A DNA stretch of 64,000 nt from Phytophthora hibernalis. Taxonomy: Eukaryota; Oomycota; Peronosporomycetes; Peronosporales; Peronosporaceae. The DNA is taken from positions 85,810 to 149,809 of the forward strand of contig JAAKBF010000070.1 of the NCBI GenBank assembly GCA_012656075.1, in the 5' to 3' direction. Numbering within the stretch: the first letter of the stretch is position 1; the number at the start of each line of letters is the position of its first letter. Below are positions 1 through 10,548 of this stretch, in pieces. Below the pieces are notes generated by a model. It was not told the DNA's origin. It ran no database searches and saw only the letters and a list, made by a program, of their open reading frames with translations. A program made the position numbers and the translations under genes.

Positions 1-199
1 TTCGAATCTGTTAGCGAGCCCTAACGGTAGTTCAATTTACGGCCGTTCAACTTGAATGTCCTTGGGTTAGCTCATAACCAATTTCGCTTCTGTCGCTTTA
101 TATCGGTAAATAGCATATAGCTAACGTTTGTGGTGACCATCTACATACAGCTCAGCTCCATACTCCTTGCGATTTCCACCGCAACAATTGAGTTGTTGC

Positions 200-1759
200 T
201 TAGCAATACGTAGGAAGGTCGACTGTAGGCTCGGAAGTCGCCGGGGTGCTCGTCGTGGGTACCTGTGTTGACGTAGGCGTGCTAGTAGTGACCTCTGGAG
301 TCGACGTAGGGGTAGCGTTGTTTGATGAAGAAGAGGCCTTCGAGCTGCCGCTGCTCGAGGAAGGGACATTGCTACTGCTTGAAGACGACGGGGCGGCCTC
401 GGAACTGCTGCTGTTCGATGAAGATATCAACGAACCACTCGAAGATCCCACCGATGAACCGCTAAAAGAGCTAACCGACGAACCCACCGACGAGCTTACA
501 GACGAGGTACTTGACGAACCCACCGACGATCCAGTCGATGAACTGCTAGATGTTGACAACCAAGCAGCCAGGACGTCACCAAGCACCTCACCTTCCAGGT
601 CCACCGCACTTTCGTAAGTGTTTCCAGTCAGCCACACGTGCTCGTCACTGTCGATGTTGAAGCGGGTCACGTTCATAAACGCAGAGTACGAATCAAGGAT
701 CTCAGTCAAGTTGCCGTAGAACTCATCCGCCGGCAGCAGCGTCGTGAACGGGTACCCGGCAATGCCCAGCAACACCAACTCGTAGAATTTGCGCTGAGTC
801 TTGTCGGAAATGCTATCAATAAAAAGCCACTCGCCGTTCGGAGCCTCGTTCATCAACGAGGTCACCATGTCCACGGCCGTCGCAGTTTCGGCCTCGCACT
901 CAGCAACCATGCTGTCAGGGAAATCGACAAGCCCGCACCCGCCGTAGTAGTTGATCAGCTCGCTCGCAGGAACCTTGTACTCGGGGAACACACCCACATA
1001 GCTGTCCGCCAGCACCTGGAACTTCGTGCACTTTGACTCCACTTCCCACGTGTTCGCCACGTACGCCGACCACATCTGCGCGGCCAGTGATCCGGCACTG
1101 TAGCCGCCAATAACGATCTGCTCCGGGTCCGGGTAGTTGGCCAACGCCCACTTCAACACCGCCATCGTGTTGTTATACCCGTTCATGTACATGCCTTGGT
1201 TTTGACCCAGGCACTGCTGGTTGCCCAGAGCCTGGTTGTACACGCTTTCGTACGGCTCCAGGTACTTGTTGCCTACGAACAGGTCGCCCGTGCAGTACGG
1301 CAGGTACACGATGTTGTAGTCGTTGAAGACGTTGCCGTCCAGCGTGCGGTTCATGAGGCCCGTGTCCGTGACCGACGCCTTGGTGGTGATCAGCGAGCTG
1401 GCGCCCAGCTGACACTGCAGCGCGAAGTCGCACGTGTACTTGTCGACGCACGCGCCTCCGCCCTGGAAGAACAGCAGCAGCTTCGCCTTGTCCTGGTTCG
1501 CAGCGGGGAACACTTGGAAGAAGTACGTCGACTCCGACTCGAACGTCGTCACGCTGTCCGTGTAGTCGTCGAAGGCGCAGCGCGTGTCACCTCCCGGGTA
1601 GATGAGTACGCTGCCATCATCTTCTGAGGTGGTGAGGGAGTCGATGGCGCAGGCGTCGGAATCCGTGAACTCGCAAGTGCTGGATCCGGCTTGAGCGGTG
1701 AGCACATGCAGTGCCAGAAGTGCAATCGCGGCCTTGGTAGCTTGGGTGAAGGAGATCAT
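200..1759 (-). CDS. Secreted Notum/pectin acetylesterase-family hydrolase with mucin-like tail
   Basis: A 519-residue alpha/beta-hydrolase of the pectin acetylesterase (CE13)/Notum family, which removes acetyl or acyl esters; in an oomycete the likely substrate is acetylated pectin of the plant wall (inference). An upstream in-frame ATG at 1783 exists, but the ATG at 1759 directly precedes a signal peptide (MISFTQATKAAIALLALHVLTAQAG), so I chose it. Visible motifs: oxyanion-hole FFQGGGAC near residues 97-104, nucleophile GGYSAGS with Ser at about 221, an acidic FIDSISDK stretch near 313-320 and a candidate catalytic His in DEHVW near 374. Several Cys suggest disulfides. From about residue 400 the protein becomes a tail of over 110 residues made almost only of Ser, Thr, Gly, Val and Pro, resembling an O-glycosylated stalk or wall tether; it ends in DLPTYC without an obvious GPI signal. 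No intron and no frameshift. Substrate is not provable from sequence. Confidence 0.85.
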   Translation of the reverse strand: MISFTQATKAAIALLALHVLTAQAGSSTCEFTDSDACAIDSLTTSEDDGSVLIYPGGDTRCAFDDYTDSVTTFESESTYFFQVFPAANQDKAKLLLFFQGGGACVDKYTCDFALQCQLGASSLITTKASVTDTGLMNRTLDGNVFNDYNIVYLPYCTGDLFVGNKYLEPYESVYNQALGNQQCLGQNQGMYMNGYNNTMAVLKWALANYPDPEQIVIGGYSAGSLAAQMWSAYVANTWEVESKCTKFQVLADSYVGVFPEYKVPASELINYYGGCGLVDFPDSMVAECEAETATAVDMVTSLMNEAPNGEWLFIDSISDKTQRKFYELVLLGIAGYPFTTLLPADEFYGNLTEILDSYSAFMNVTRFNIDSDEHVWLTGNTYESAVDLEGEVLGDVLAAWLSTSSSSSTGSSVGSSSTSSVSSSVGSSVSSFSGSSVGSSSGSLISSSNSSSSEAAPSSSSSSNVPSSSSGSSKASSSSNNATPTSTPEVTTSTPTSTQVPTTSTPATSEPTVDLPTYC

Positions 1760-1783
1760 GATACACGTACTGGGTGTTGTCAA

Positions 1784-2789
1784 TGACAGACCAAACTTGG
1801 TTGAGCTTGGACCGTCAAGGAAAAATTAGGAATGAGCTGTGGCGTGGAGGTCTGCTCATATCGGAGACCGGCCGGCACACATTGCACGCGCAACGGTGGA
1901 TTTCTCTGACAGATCCCGTCTCTACAAGCTCCGTTCACTTCCAGCTTCCCGTTTCTGTAGACTTTCACGCCTTACAGACCGATTGATGATGGTCTTCTGG
2001 GTGATGTTGTCCCATTGCAGACCGCAGAGGGTCGAAGGTGGCGACTGACGCCTGCTGCTGCTTCTGGCGCGTGACTGCATGCACATGTACTTGTGTCGGA
2101 GCGGGGATGTCCTTCAGCATTTACCCAAGTGGGTGGATGGACGCCGCTTCTTGCTTGTTTTTGGTAGTCGTTCGAGTCTTGTCCTGGACAAGTAAATACA
2201 TGTAGCTGGATAACTTGATGTTATCCAGCTCCACCGAAAGCTCATGAACGACTATTAATACTTGCAGCAGTTCGTGTGACTCCGAAACGAGACCATGACA
2301 GTGCAGACCGTCAATGCGGTCGGACATGCAGATCTTTACGCGCATGAAATCACGACGATGAGAGCCCTCGACGCTGTTGTTGTTGTTGCTGCTGGCTGGG
2401 CAGTGCTCTGTGCTCGCTGAAGCAACGACGTTAAATATCCTCAGGCTTGGATGTTGTAATACGGATACATGTACCAAACTCCGGACCGGTGGGATGCGCT
2501 TTTTCGGTGGAGCATAAGTTCAGCGTGGCATCGCTCTGAACTTGATCACGGTACTTGTCGTACTTGTATGTACCAAACATGAAATTCTTTTAAAACGTAC
2601 TTTGTATCATTCTACACGGTATTAGTCTTTTAGTCGTAAATTACCACGTTCGAACAACCGCTTGCTCCTTCTTGGTCAGATTGGTTACATGAGTGTCCGA
2701 TTGCGAGTATCGCTTTTGCTGTTGTAAACCACGATGACGTCAAAGGATGGTGTTGACGAACCACCCTCACTTTGGTCTACGACAACCTC
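1784..2789. other. Intergenic region, no gene recognised
   Basis: About 1 kb between divergently transcribed neighbours. Short ORFs here have no recognisable domain. It contains TACATGTA palindromes at 2197-2204 and 2466-2473, part of a window-wide enrichment. Confidence 0.5.
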
Positions 2790-2804
2790 CTCATTCTCCA
2801 AACC
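2790..2804 (+). promoter_or_regulatory. Candidate oomycete initiator (Inr-like)
   Basis: CTCATTCTCCAAACC lies 68 bp before the SDR start at 2858. The related SDR genes have nearly the same element at the same distance (8046-8060, 14318-14332, 21852-21867), so it is conserved across paralogs. It resembles the known oomycete initiator with the TCATT core. Confidence 0.55.
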
Positions 2805-2857
2805 ACCTCCAAGCGAGCACACCTTCATATAACCACCAAGTTTAAACAGCTTCTGCA

Positions 2858-3673
2858 ATGGCAATGAGTACCAAGACCGTGCTGATCACCGGCAGCAATC
2901 GCGGCATTGGTTTGGCGTTTACCAAGCACTACGTTTCCAGCGGCTGGAAGGTTATCGCTGCCGCCCGTGACCCTATGAGCGCGACTGACGTACGCAAGCA
3001 TCGCGACGACAATCTTTGCTTGCCAATTCATCTAACCTCTTGTTGTTTTGCAATTGAGACAGCTCAAGGGTCTCAAGCTGGAGAAGATTGTCCAGATCGA
3101 CACAAGCGACGAGGCGTCCATTGCTGCCGCCGCCGAGCAGCTCAAGGACGAGCCCATTGACCTGTTGATCAACAATGCTGGCATTGGCGGTGGAGGTGGC
3201 ATCAACAAGACCACCAAGGCCGATATGTTGAAGCAGTTCGAAGTTAACACGGTGGGCCCCTTCCTCGTGACCCGAGCTTTCCTGCCAAATCTGAAGCTGG
3301 CAGTTGCCAAGAGTGGATCAGCCACGGTCGGCCAGGTCAGCTCTCGCATGGGAAGCATCGCTGACAATGGTTCTGGTGGCATGTACGGCTATCGTGCCTC
3401 AAGGCAGCGCTTAACATTGTGAACTTGAGCCTGGCTACCGATCTGCAGACAGAGAAGATCATCGCGCTGGCGCTGCACCCCGGATACGTGGTGACCCGAA
3501 TGACTGGTCACACTGGCCAAACTACCCCCGAGGACAGCGTGGCGGGTCTGACGAAGATTATTGCTCAAGCAACTCTAGAGGATAGCGGCAAATTCTTCCA
3601 CTTCAACGGCAGCAGCCTCCGTGGTAAGCTGCAGGTCGCCCGAGGGACTAGGAACATACTGCAGATCATCTAG
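2858..3673 (+). CDS. Short-chain dehydrogenase/reductase, frame interrupted
   Basis: Classical SDR (NAD(P)-dependent oxidoreductase), diverged paralog of the SDR genes at 8.1, 14.3 and 21.9 kb. Exon 1 (2858-2989, 44 codons) carries TGSNRGIG, the dinucleotide-binding motif. Intron 2990-3062 (73 bp, GT-AG) sits at exactly the codon used by the paralogs. Exon 2 carries DLLINNAG and the catalytic YRASK (YxxxK). Near 3405 one base is missing in a CC run next to the catalytic Lys codon: the first frame stops at 3422 and the matching frame continues from 3419 (NIVNLSLATDL...HPGYVVTRMTG). Near the 3' end a second shift separates the frame from the CCGTGGTAA stop (3620-3627) used by the paralogs. Both shifts may be sequencing errors; if real the copy is a pseudogene. 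Substrate unknown. Confidence 0.75.
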
Positions 3674-3841
3674 GCCTACTTAACTACATCTACGCACACA
3701 GCTTCGTTCTTATCAATTCCAAGTCAAACGGTCTAGAAATCGAGCTTGAACAGCATTCCAACCGCTGAGGTACATGTTTAACCTTATCGTTATGAAAGTA
3801 CTGAAGTGGCGCATCGTTTAACGAGTCATCATGACAGCAGT

Positions 3842-5542
3842 ACAAACAACGACGGAAAAGACGACCTTGACAGGTGTTAACACTGATAGTATAGGGAAGA
3901 TAACGTGGGCGACTGAAAAAGACGACGTCAGATATAATGCATTCGGATTGGCTATTATTAAATTTAAATATCACATCAAAAGCAAAAAACAACGACTGAG
4001 TAATCAAAAAAGGTAAATGTTTATTGCATTAATTCTGACTAAAGCGGGAATTGCCTTTTCAAAGCTCTTCACCACCGTTGAAGCGTTAAGGCCTTCCCAA
4101 GCTGCAATTGTCTTTTCGACAGCATGCAACCTTTTTCAAATGGTGTGGCACCCTTTTTCAAAGCGTAGGAGCGCCACTTGCCACGCATCGAATATTTTAG
4201 TGGGCCCATCACCCCCACGTCTAACAGCTGGCAAACCGATGTGCTGTTGGGGGCAATGGGCACACAGCAGCACAATTTTCTTCTACTATCACTCTCTATC
4301 CTTCTACCGAAACGTGACTATCAAAGTTATCTAAAACTAAGACAGAGGGCCATTCGATTTCAAACTTGAGAAGTTCGGTCGCGTAAAAATTCCACACGCG
4401 GCGATCCATCCAGGCTTGCTCTTGAACGATGTAGAAATGTCCCTTAGGGAATTTCTTGAGCTGGTTCTGCTCAATTTGTCCACCAGGTTTGCCCCGCATG
4501 ATGAAAAGAATGGGTAGTTTTTTCCTGTAAAATAACATTTATTTAGTAAATAAAACCAGGTATAAAAACAAAATAAAACTTACCATCAGCACGAACCGTC
4601 AGCAGAGCAATCATACGCCCAGGCTTTTGGTAAACCCGATGACTCGAGAACTACCGCGGCGTCCAACTTCGGCCCAAGTCTTCCGCGGGAACATTTCGTA
4701 GTAAATCGCCGTTTCGTCCACGTTGTAGATTGAATCGGAACCGTAGGAACCGAATTTTGACCAAAAGTCCAGTGAAAACTCAACTTGAGCTGCAGCAAGC
4801 GCTTCACGTTGAAGTTTAGCTTCCTGAGGGGTCTGGCTCGAAAACCCGTGACTAAACATTATTTCAATTATTGTTAAATAATTGTAATAAATTCAAAGTT
4901 TCAAAATAAATAAATACATGTATTGGTACCGATGCATGAAGCGTTGACACAGTCGTTTCAGAGCTCTGTTGCCGCTCAATTCACTTTTCTTGGCTGCATA
5001 GTAGTCGTCTAGCCATGCTATGAAGTTGTCTAATAAACTCCATGACGAGCGATGGTGCACAAACTTTAAAATAATAAGTGCTGTGCTTAAATAAACATAT
5101 TTTATCATTTTGACGTACATTTTCTTGGCGGCGTTGGTCCTTCATGTACGTGACGAGGACAGAGGAGAAAGGGACCATCTCTTTTCTCCCCTGTCCCTTC
5201 AACGTCTTCGACTTCGCCGAGCCCTTGAACGCAAGGATGCTGTCGCGCTGTATCGCCCAGTCTTCGACGGTATGACGGGGATAGCAAAGTTGGCTGGCGG
5301 TGGCGTAGACCCCACTCGCTGAACAAGGGCGAGTGCGTCTCTCTTCTGCTTGAGGGTGTAGGAAGCTTGTTTTCCCATTTGAAAATGAGAGCATGCCGAG
5401 CTTCCTACACCCGGATTATCGTCTGGCACCAGCCATTTTTTTAGTCCGCAATTTCTTTTGATTGGCTAAAATTAATGTATGGACGACAAAAACATTACTA
5501 AATGAAGTCGTCTTTTTGTACGTCTTTTCCGTCGTTGTTTGT
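3842..5542. mobile_element. Pogo-like (Tc1/mariner superfamily) DNA transposon with 22-bp TIRs
   Basis: A perfect 22-bp terminal inverted repeat beginning ACAAACAACGACGG lies at 3842-3863, with its reverse complement at 5521-5542. The 1.7-kb interval contains one transposase on the minus strand and nothing else, so the repeat pair most likely marks the element ends. The left end is flanked by TA (3841-3842), the usual target of this superfamily; the right flank reads TG, so the target duplication is not intact or the border is off by a base. Confidence 0.75.
4016..5378 (-). pseudogene. Pogo/Tigger/jerky-like DDE transposase, broken
   Basis: Reading on the minus strand, fragments in order are: an N-terminal helix-turn-helix region from MGKQASYTLKQKRDALALVQ (start near 5378); YATASQL...PRHTVEDWA; a linker; WSLLDNFIAWLDDYYAAKK (about 5030); SIYNVDETAIYYEMFP with the first DDE Asp (about 4700); LFIMRGKPGG and VLVLDNFDSH with the second Asp (about 4330-4510); STSVCQLLDVGVMGPLK with the third Asp (about 4210-4245); and a C-terminal AAWEGLNASTVVKSFEKAI (about 4060-4100). 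These match the CENP-B-type HTH plus DDE_1 order. The pieces lie in different frames; the first break is consistent with a lost G in GTGGGGTC near 5330. Some gaps may be introns. Probably inactive as written. Confidence 0.75.
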
Positions 5543-6114
5543 GCCTCATCGCCCAACAAGACCCTTAAGTACTAATACCGGTACCGCTAACAGTAGCCAA
5601 AATCGAAAGGTCACTTTTTTCAGGGAGGTACACTGTACCGGTACGTAGAGTGTCCACTATAAGCCGAGGAAGTCGGTACAGTAATCTGCGTGAATAAGCA
5701 ACGGGTGTACAACTTATATCCTTCAAAATTTTATATAATGCCAGCAACAGCGAAACGAGGAGGAGTTGGGCGAGTTTCTTAAACATTAGGTTGCTCGTCT
5801 TTGCTCTTCACGCACTCCTTATACACCCTTTCAACCCATATATATCAGGCGTTGCCTATTCACGCAGATTACTGTACACGATGTTTAATATGTTATGGTA
5901 CGTCATCCGACAAGTGATTATTGGGTCATGTGATTTTATGGCAAGGTGTCCGATCCGAATCCGGTGTCTAGATTGAATTTATCGAATGCCCTCGAAATTC
6001 ACGAAACCGACGCAGTGTTCGTTTATGTATCTCATACATGTATTTACACGTAGCAAGAAAGTTTACAAAGACGAATGCTGTGCTTATCTGTTCTCTGCAC
6101 TCTGGTATCACCAA
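5543..6114. other. Intergenic region with a short inverted-repeat element
   Basis: No gene recognised. It holds a 28-bp inverted repeat with one mismatch (5676-5703 and 5850-5877, arm GTACAGTAATCTGCGTGAAT onward) around about 150 bp, the architecture of a small MITE or hairpin remnant. TACCGGTA-type palindromes also occur here, and TACATGTA at 6035-6042. Confidence 0.5.
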
Positions 6115-7615
6115 TTAGCTTGCCTTGTTGCTGTCAACGAGCTGCACGACTACTTTGCCAACGGCGTGTCCCGCTTCTAAGTATTCCATGGCCAAGTCGG
6201 CCTTCTCAAACGGGAACACTTTGTCGACCACGGGCGTGATCACGCGCTCTTCTGCGAGCTGGCGCACCTCGTCCATAACAGTACCGTCGGCCACCACGAA
6301 CAAATACTCGTACGTGATCTGATCCCGACGCGCACGACGAGTCATTGACCTGCTAAGGCAGTCAAGGATAGCCCCCAAGAAGTACGAGACGCTAATGCCT
6401 TGTTGATCTGTCGTGAATGATTTCGATGTCGGTGTCTCTGCGATTGACACGACAGCACCGCCGCGCGTGACGCACTCAAAGCATTTTTGGCCTGCAAAAG
6501 CAAAAGATTCGCCTTGAGTAAATCCACACAGTACCTTAGCTGTGCGATTCGCATACCTCTCCGGTGCAATCCAGAGCAAAGTCATATTCGGCCAACTCGC
6601 GTTCAAAGCGCTCATTGCGGTAGTCGACCACCTCGTCGGCGCCAAGCAATCGCATCCGCTCCAGCTTCTTGGTGCTAGCGGTTGTCGCAACTGTTTGTGC
6701 CTTCAGAACGATGCGATCAGATTTCATTCATTCATCCAGCGCAATCGCAATTTGTTTCAAACTTCACGAAACCTTACCTTGAAAACAGCTTTAGCGATCT
6801 GAATAGCGACAGACCCAACACCACCAGCACCACCAGTGATCAACACCTTCTTGTTCTCGGCTAGTTGACCCAGTCGAAAGCATTGCAGTGCCGTCTGTGC
6901 CACCAGTGGCAACGCCGCAGCCTCAACATGGCTGCAAGAAGCAGAAAACAAAAAGTTAGGACATACCTGGGCCGAAATCCAAGTCATAGCCTTCTCACGT
7001 CAAATTGTTTGGCTTCTTGCTGATGTAGTCCGCCCGCACAACGATAAAGCTGCAACACAATGCACACTGACGTTACGCCACAAATCCACAGTAAACTGCT
7101 TGCAGTCATCTAAACAGCACGTACTCTGCCAGCGCTCCATTGCTGTCGTGTGGCAGCATGCCAAACACCTCGTCGCCCACTGCAAATTCGTCCACCTCGT
7201 CTCCGCACTTGGCCACGATACCGGAGAAGTCGTATCCGACAATGCGCGGCCTGTCACATCTCGCAGTCAGCAAATTGTCACCTTTTTGGCTGGAAACGAA
7301 CGTACCAGGTCTCCTTCAGCAGCATCTTCAACACACCTTGACGCCGCTTGTAGTCGATCTGATCAGCATCAACACCAGTAAGCAACGTAGTCTCTTTTCC
7401 GTACGCGAGAGCTGAGAGCCTACGGGGTTGAGCGCGGCTGCGTGCACTTTGACCAGGATGTCCCTTGGCCCGCGCAGCTCGGCATCAGGCTGGTCGCCGG
7501 TTTGCAGGACGGTGGGACCTCCGTATCTGCGCGTTGTATGGAGTTAGAGTTCGTGATAGGGTGAGGGAGGCTGCAAGGGAGGGCGGACGCACTTGGTGTA
7601 GAACCACGAACGCAT
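6115..7615 (-). CDS. Quinone oxidoreductase-like MDR protein (RTN4IP1/zeta-crystallin type), 8 exons
   Basis: Medium-chain dehydrogenase/reductase that would reduce quinones or enones with NADPH. Eight exons joined by GT-AG introns give about 340 residues: MRSWFYTK (start 7615); YGGPTVLQTGDQPDAEL...AAALNP; IDYKRRQGVLKMLLKETW; PRIVGYDFSGIVAKCG...AEY; FIVVRADYISKKPNNLT; HVEAAALPLVAQTALQCF with KKVLITGGAGGVGSVAIQIAK (nucleotide-binding site); AQTVATTASTKKLERMRLLG...DYRNE; and a last exon GQKCFECVTRGG...VGKVVVQLVDSNKAS to TAA at 6115-6117. The GGAGGVGS motif, the DVVDYRNE-like segment and the absence of structural zinc Cys clusters point to the QOR branch rather than zinc alcohol dehydrogenases. 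Each junction keeps frame when joined. No frameshift seen. Exact substrate unknown. Confidence 0.85.
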
Positions 7616-8045
7616 CGGTTGTTGTGGTTGTCGTTTGGCAGATTGGGTTCTGAGCCTTTTGCGTTGCGCTCTCGAAGCTTGAAAAGCGAAGGGTTTGGTA
7701 AGTTCTCTGTTTCTGTCCACTGGTCGAAGACTTCACCGGTTGCACACGATGCCTGAATAATCACAGTTCGGGATTGTCACGAGTTTTTAAACTATTAAAA
7801 TATCCATACATGTATTAAAGTTGCATGATGCAGCCTTGAACAATCCCAAATTGTGATTGTTCAGGGCGTCATCCTTACTACTGCATAGCGTTATTTTAGC
7901 ACTGATGAGTATTAACTCAGCATGTTGACATTGTTGGCGCTTACGCCAAGCGACCCGCCTAGTGGTATGGTACAATGACAGAGGACCGGGACTCAGACTC
8001 GTTCGCCTTATTCTTAAGAGCACAACTTTGCACTGATCTCGCCAA
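7616..8045. other. Intergenic region with an inverted-repeat motif
   Basis: Divergent promoter interval between the quinone oxidoreductase (minus) and SDR-a (plus). Two inverted, imperfect copies of a motif (CTGAATAATCACAGTTCGGG at about 7743 and, inverted, GAACAATCCCAAATTGTGAT at about 7838) flank about 62 bp and look like ends of a very small MITE. Single copies of the motif also precede the other SDR genes. Confidence 0.45.
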
Positions 8046-8115
8046 CTCATTCTCCAAAACACTTCAAGCCTGACACACCTCAGCAAGAAATCAACCACTC
8101 CACTCTCCACCGACC

Positions 8116-8921
8116 ATGGCATCCACGCAGAAGACGGTTCTCATCACGGGCAGCACGCGCGGCATCGGCCTCGCCTTCGCTGAGCACTACATCAAAGCTG
8201 GATGGAACGTCATTGCCACGGCGCGCTCCAACAGCAACACGGAAAAGGTGCGATGCTGTCGGAGGAGTTGCCTTCTATGCTTCTGAATGTACTCACGCGA
8301 TTGCTTTCACTGATCACTCGCAGCTGGCAGCGCTTGCTCCGTTCAAGATCGTCTCTATGGACACGAGCGACGAGGCCTCGATTGTCGAGGCAGGTCGCCA
8401 ACTCGAGGGTGTGGCCATTGACCTGCTCATCAACAACGCGGGAATCGGCCTCCCCAGCGAGCTCGCGTCTGGTACTAAGGACGCGCTCATGCGCCAGTTC
8501 GAAGTGAACGCTGTCGGACCGTTCCTCGTGACGCGTGCACTGCTACCAAACCTGGAGCTCGCGGCGAAGGCCCGCGGCAACGCTTTCGTCGTGCAGCTCT
8601 CGTCATTCATGGGCAGCATCGGCAGCTGTACGAATGACACCGCGGCCTTCTTCAAGCAAGCTGGCTACGGGTACTCGTCGTCCAAAAGCGCGCTCAACAT
8701 GATCACTCGCTTGCTGGCAGTCGAACTTCGCGAGAGGAACATCGTGGCTGTGTCAGTGCACCCTGGCTACGTGGACACTGACATGACCGAAGGCAAGGCC
8801 ACGCTGAAGCCGTCGGATTCCGTGGCAGCCATGACCGGCCTTATCACCAAGCTGACCCCGAGAGCACGGGCAAGTTTTCAACCTGGACCCGCAGATCCCC
8901 GTGTCGGAGCTTCCGTGGTAA
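8116..8921 (+). CDS. SDR-a copy 1, short-chain dehydrogenase/reductase
   Basis: Classical SDR, 243 residues when frame-corrected. Exon 1 is 8116-8247, intron 8248-8323 (76 bp), exon 2 8324-8921. Motifs: TGSTRGIG (residues 11-18), NNAG (81-84), VNAVGPF (Asn about 106), catalytic QLSS (about 138) and YSSSK (Tyr161-Lys165), then NIVAVSVHPGYVDTDMT as in the cofactor-loop region. Near 8860-8880 the sequence has CCCC and TTTT where the third copy (19.56 kb) has CCCCC and TTTTT; these two losses replace the normal end (NLDPQIPVSELPW) by an aberrant tail. Because both are homopolymer changes I treat the gene as probably intact in reality. It is transcribed toward GRP-A copy 1, tail to tail, with about 300 bp between stops. 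An Inr-like CTCATTCTCCAAAAC lies at 8046-8060. Confidence 0.8.
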
Positions 8922-9236
8922 GGGATTCGCTGATGCAGCAGTGTTAGCCGACAGCGCAAAGGGCAGCACTCCCACGCTAACATTTGCTAAGTACCATTCT
9001 GAGTGTTTTGCATCGTGCACTTCGTTATTAGTGCATGTACGCATAGCGTTGCAGTCTATTCGTTGTGCTGTTGCTAATCCCCAGCGTGACTTGGCGCTAT
9101 CGAGGAGGCAACAAAAGAACCGAGAAAGCAATGGCCAATGCAACACATTTATTTTTTTACGACAGGACTGAACAAACTCATCGACAGCAATCAACAGAGG
9201 CTCGAGTGAGTTCCGATGGGACGGACGCTCATTAGT

Positions 9237-10009
9237 TCACTCCGAGCGAAGTTTGCGGTACCCCTTCTGGGCTGCAGCGCCCGTGCCGGACGTTCCGGTG
9301 CCAGAGGTCGTGGCACTCGCACTAGCCTTGGCGCCACCGTTTCCGTTTGTTGTCGCAGCTCCACCGGTGTTAGTGTTAGCACCTCCGCTGGCAGTTCTGT
9401 CTACACCGGCAGTTCCGCTCGCGCCACCACCGACACCTGCATTAGCACCTCCGCCGCCAACACCAGCGGTCCCGCCCACACCGGCCGTTCCACTCACGCC
9501 AGCAGTTCCGCTCACTCCACCGCCCACTCCCTCACCAGCGTTGCCAGCAGCGATTCCACCAACACCAACGTTTCCACCTACGCTTCCACCAACCCCAGCA
9601 TTACCTCTCACACCGCGACCAGCTCCGGCGGGCCTCCAACCCCAGCGCCAGCATTTCCGCCAAGACCGGCGGTGCCGCCTACTCCAGCGCCAACACCGCC
9701 ACCGACGCCCCCGCTTACTCCAGCACCGCCGTAGCCATTGCCGTTGCCGTAGCCGTTGCCGTATCCACCCACACCGGCTCCAACATCACCAACGCCGACA
9801 CCGACACCTCGGCCGTACAATCCTGCACCAGCTCCAGCTCCGCCGTACAAGCCTGCGCCAACTCGAGCTCCGCCGTACAGTCCCGCACCACCGTGTAGCC
9901 CAGCGCCAAGAAGTCCGAAGGTCTGGGCCGCCTCTTCCTTCGCGTATACTCCGTTTGAGAGGGCCACGACGACGAGGCACAGGGCGGTGATCTTGCTGCT
10001 GATGAACAT
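9237..10009 (-). CDS. GRP-A copy 1, secreted glycine-rich protein (frame interrupted)
   Basis: Same protein as the intact 257-residue copies at 12369 and 19950. Signal peptide MFISSKITALCLVVVALSNG...YA, then a Gly/Ala/Val-rich body. A one-base loss near 9630 (GGCGGGCC against GGCGGAGCC in the other copies) splits it into 9608-10009 and 9237-9611. The stop follows the shared C-terminus KGYRKLRSE. This is the one frameshift in the mosaic that is not strictly a homopolymer loss, although it produces GGG. Initiator GAGATTTGGAAATGAGC (minus strand) at 10088-10104. Confidence 0.75.
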
Positions 10010-10087
10010 TGTTTACGTTTGTAGTTTGTGAGAACCTTGCTTGCTCTTGAACGCGCTTGCTGTCTGTTGAATGTGCACTCGAGTGAG

Positions 10088-10104
10088 GAGATTTGGAAAT
10101 GAGC
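10088..10104 (-). promoter_or_regulatory. Initiator of GRP-A copy 1
   Basis: On the minus strand reads GCTCATTTCCAAATCTC, a close match to the oomycete Inr plus flanking element, with its end 79 bp and its start 95 bp before the ATG. The same element sits at the same distance before every GRP gene in the window. Confidence 0.65.
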
Positions 10105-10548
10105 TTCAGTCAGCCAGCTAACTCGACTCCGATCGAGGTTGACTGCTCGAAGTGCACCCTCTAGTCTGTAGTAGTGTTTGCTGCGAGTTGACATGTGAGA
10201 CGGGATGATGACCAGGTCTTCGGCAAGTATGCGGAGACCCAGGCGGTACATGTACTACATATCCTTTTCGCCGTTCGGACACCATGTAAGGTGCATGTAT
10301 TAATACGTGTAACTAAGTTACCGATCAATTCGGGGCACATGGACACCCCCTCAGCTGACAAGGCCACAACTGTTCTCGGACAGATGGACAGACGATGTCG
10401 GCACAGACGCTGGCCAAGCTGGTCGAAGCACGCCAAGCAGTTGAAAGCGGGGTCGGTCAATGACAAGTAACACAATCCACCTCGCCCCTTTATTATTATT
10501 ATTAGCAGTTGAAGCGGGTTGGTCGGTCGAGAATCTCGCTAGAACACT
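10105..10548. repeat. GRP-A upstream segment, end of duplicated arm A
   Basis: Non-coding. Nearly identical, in inverted orientation, to the sequence just before GRP-A copy 2 (about 11830-12270) and, in direct orientation, to 20819-21245. Contains a TACATGTA at 10247-10254 and an ATT trinucleotide run near 10493. The segment stops at about 10548, where it is fused to a truncated SDR-b. Confidence 0.7.

Noticed and set aside
2858..3673. Programmed frameshifting in the SDR, OYE or USP genes
   Set aside because: The breaks lie at unrelated sites without a slippery heptamer pattern, differ between identical copies, and coincide with shortened homopolymers.
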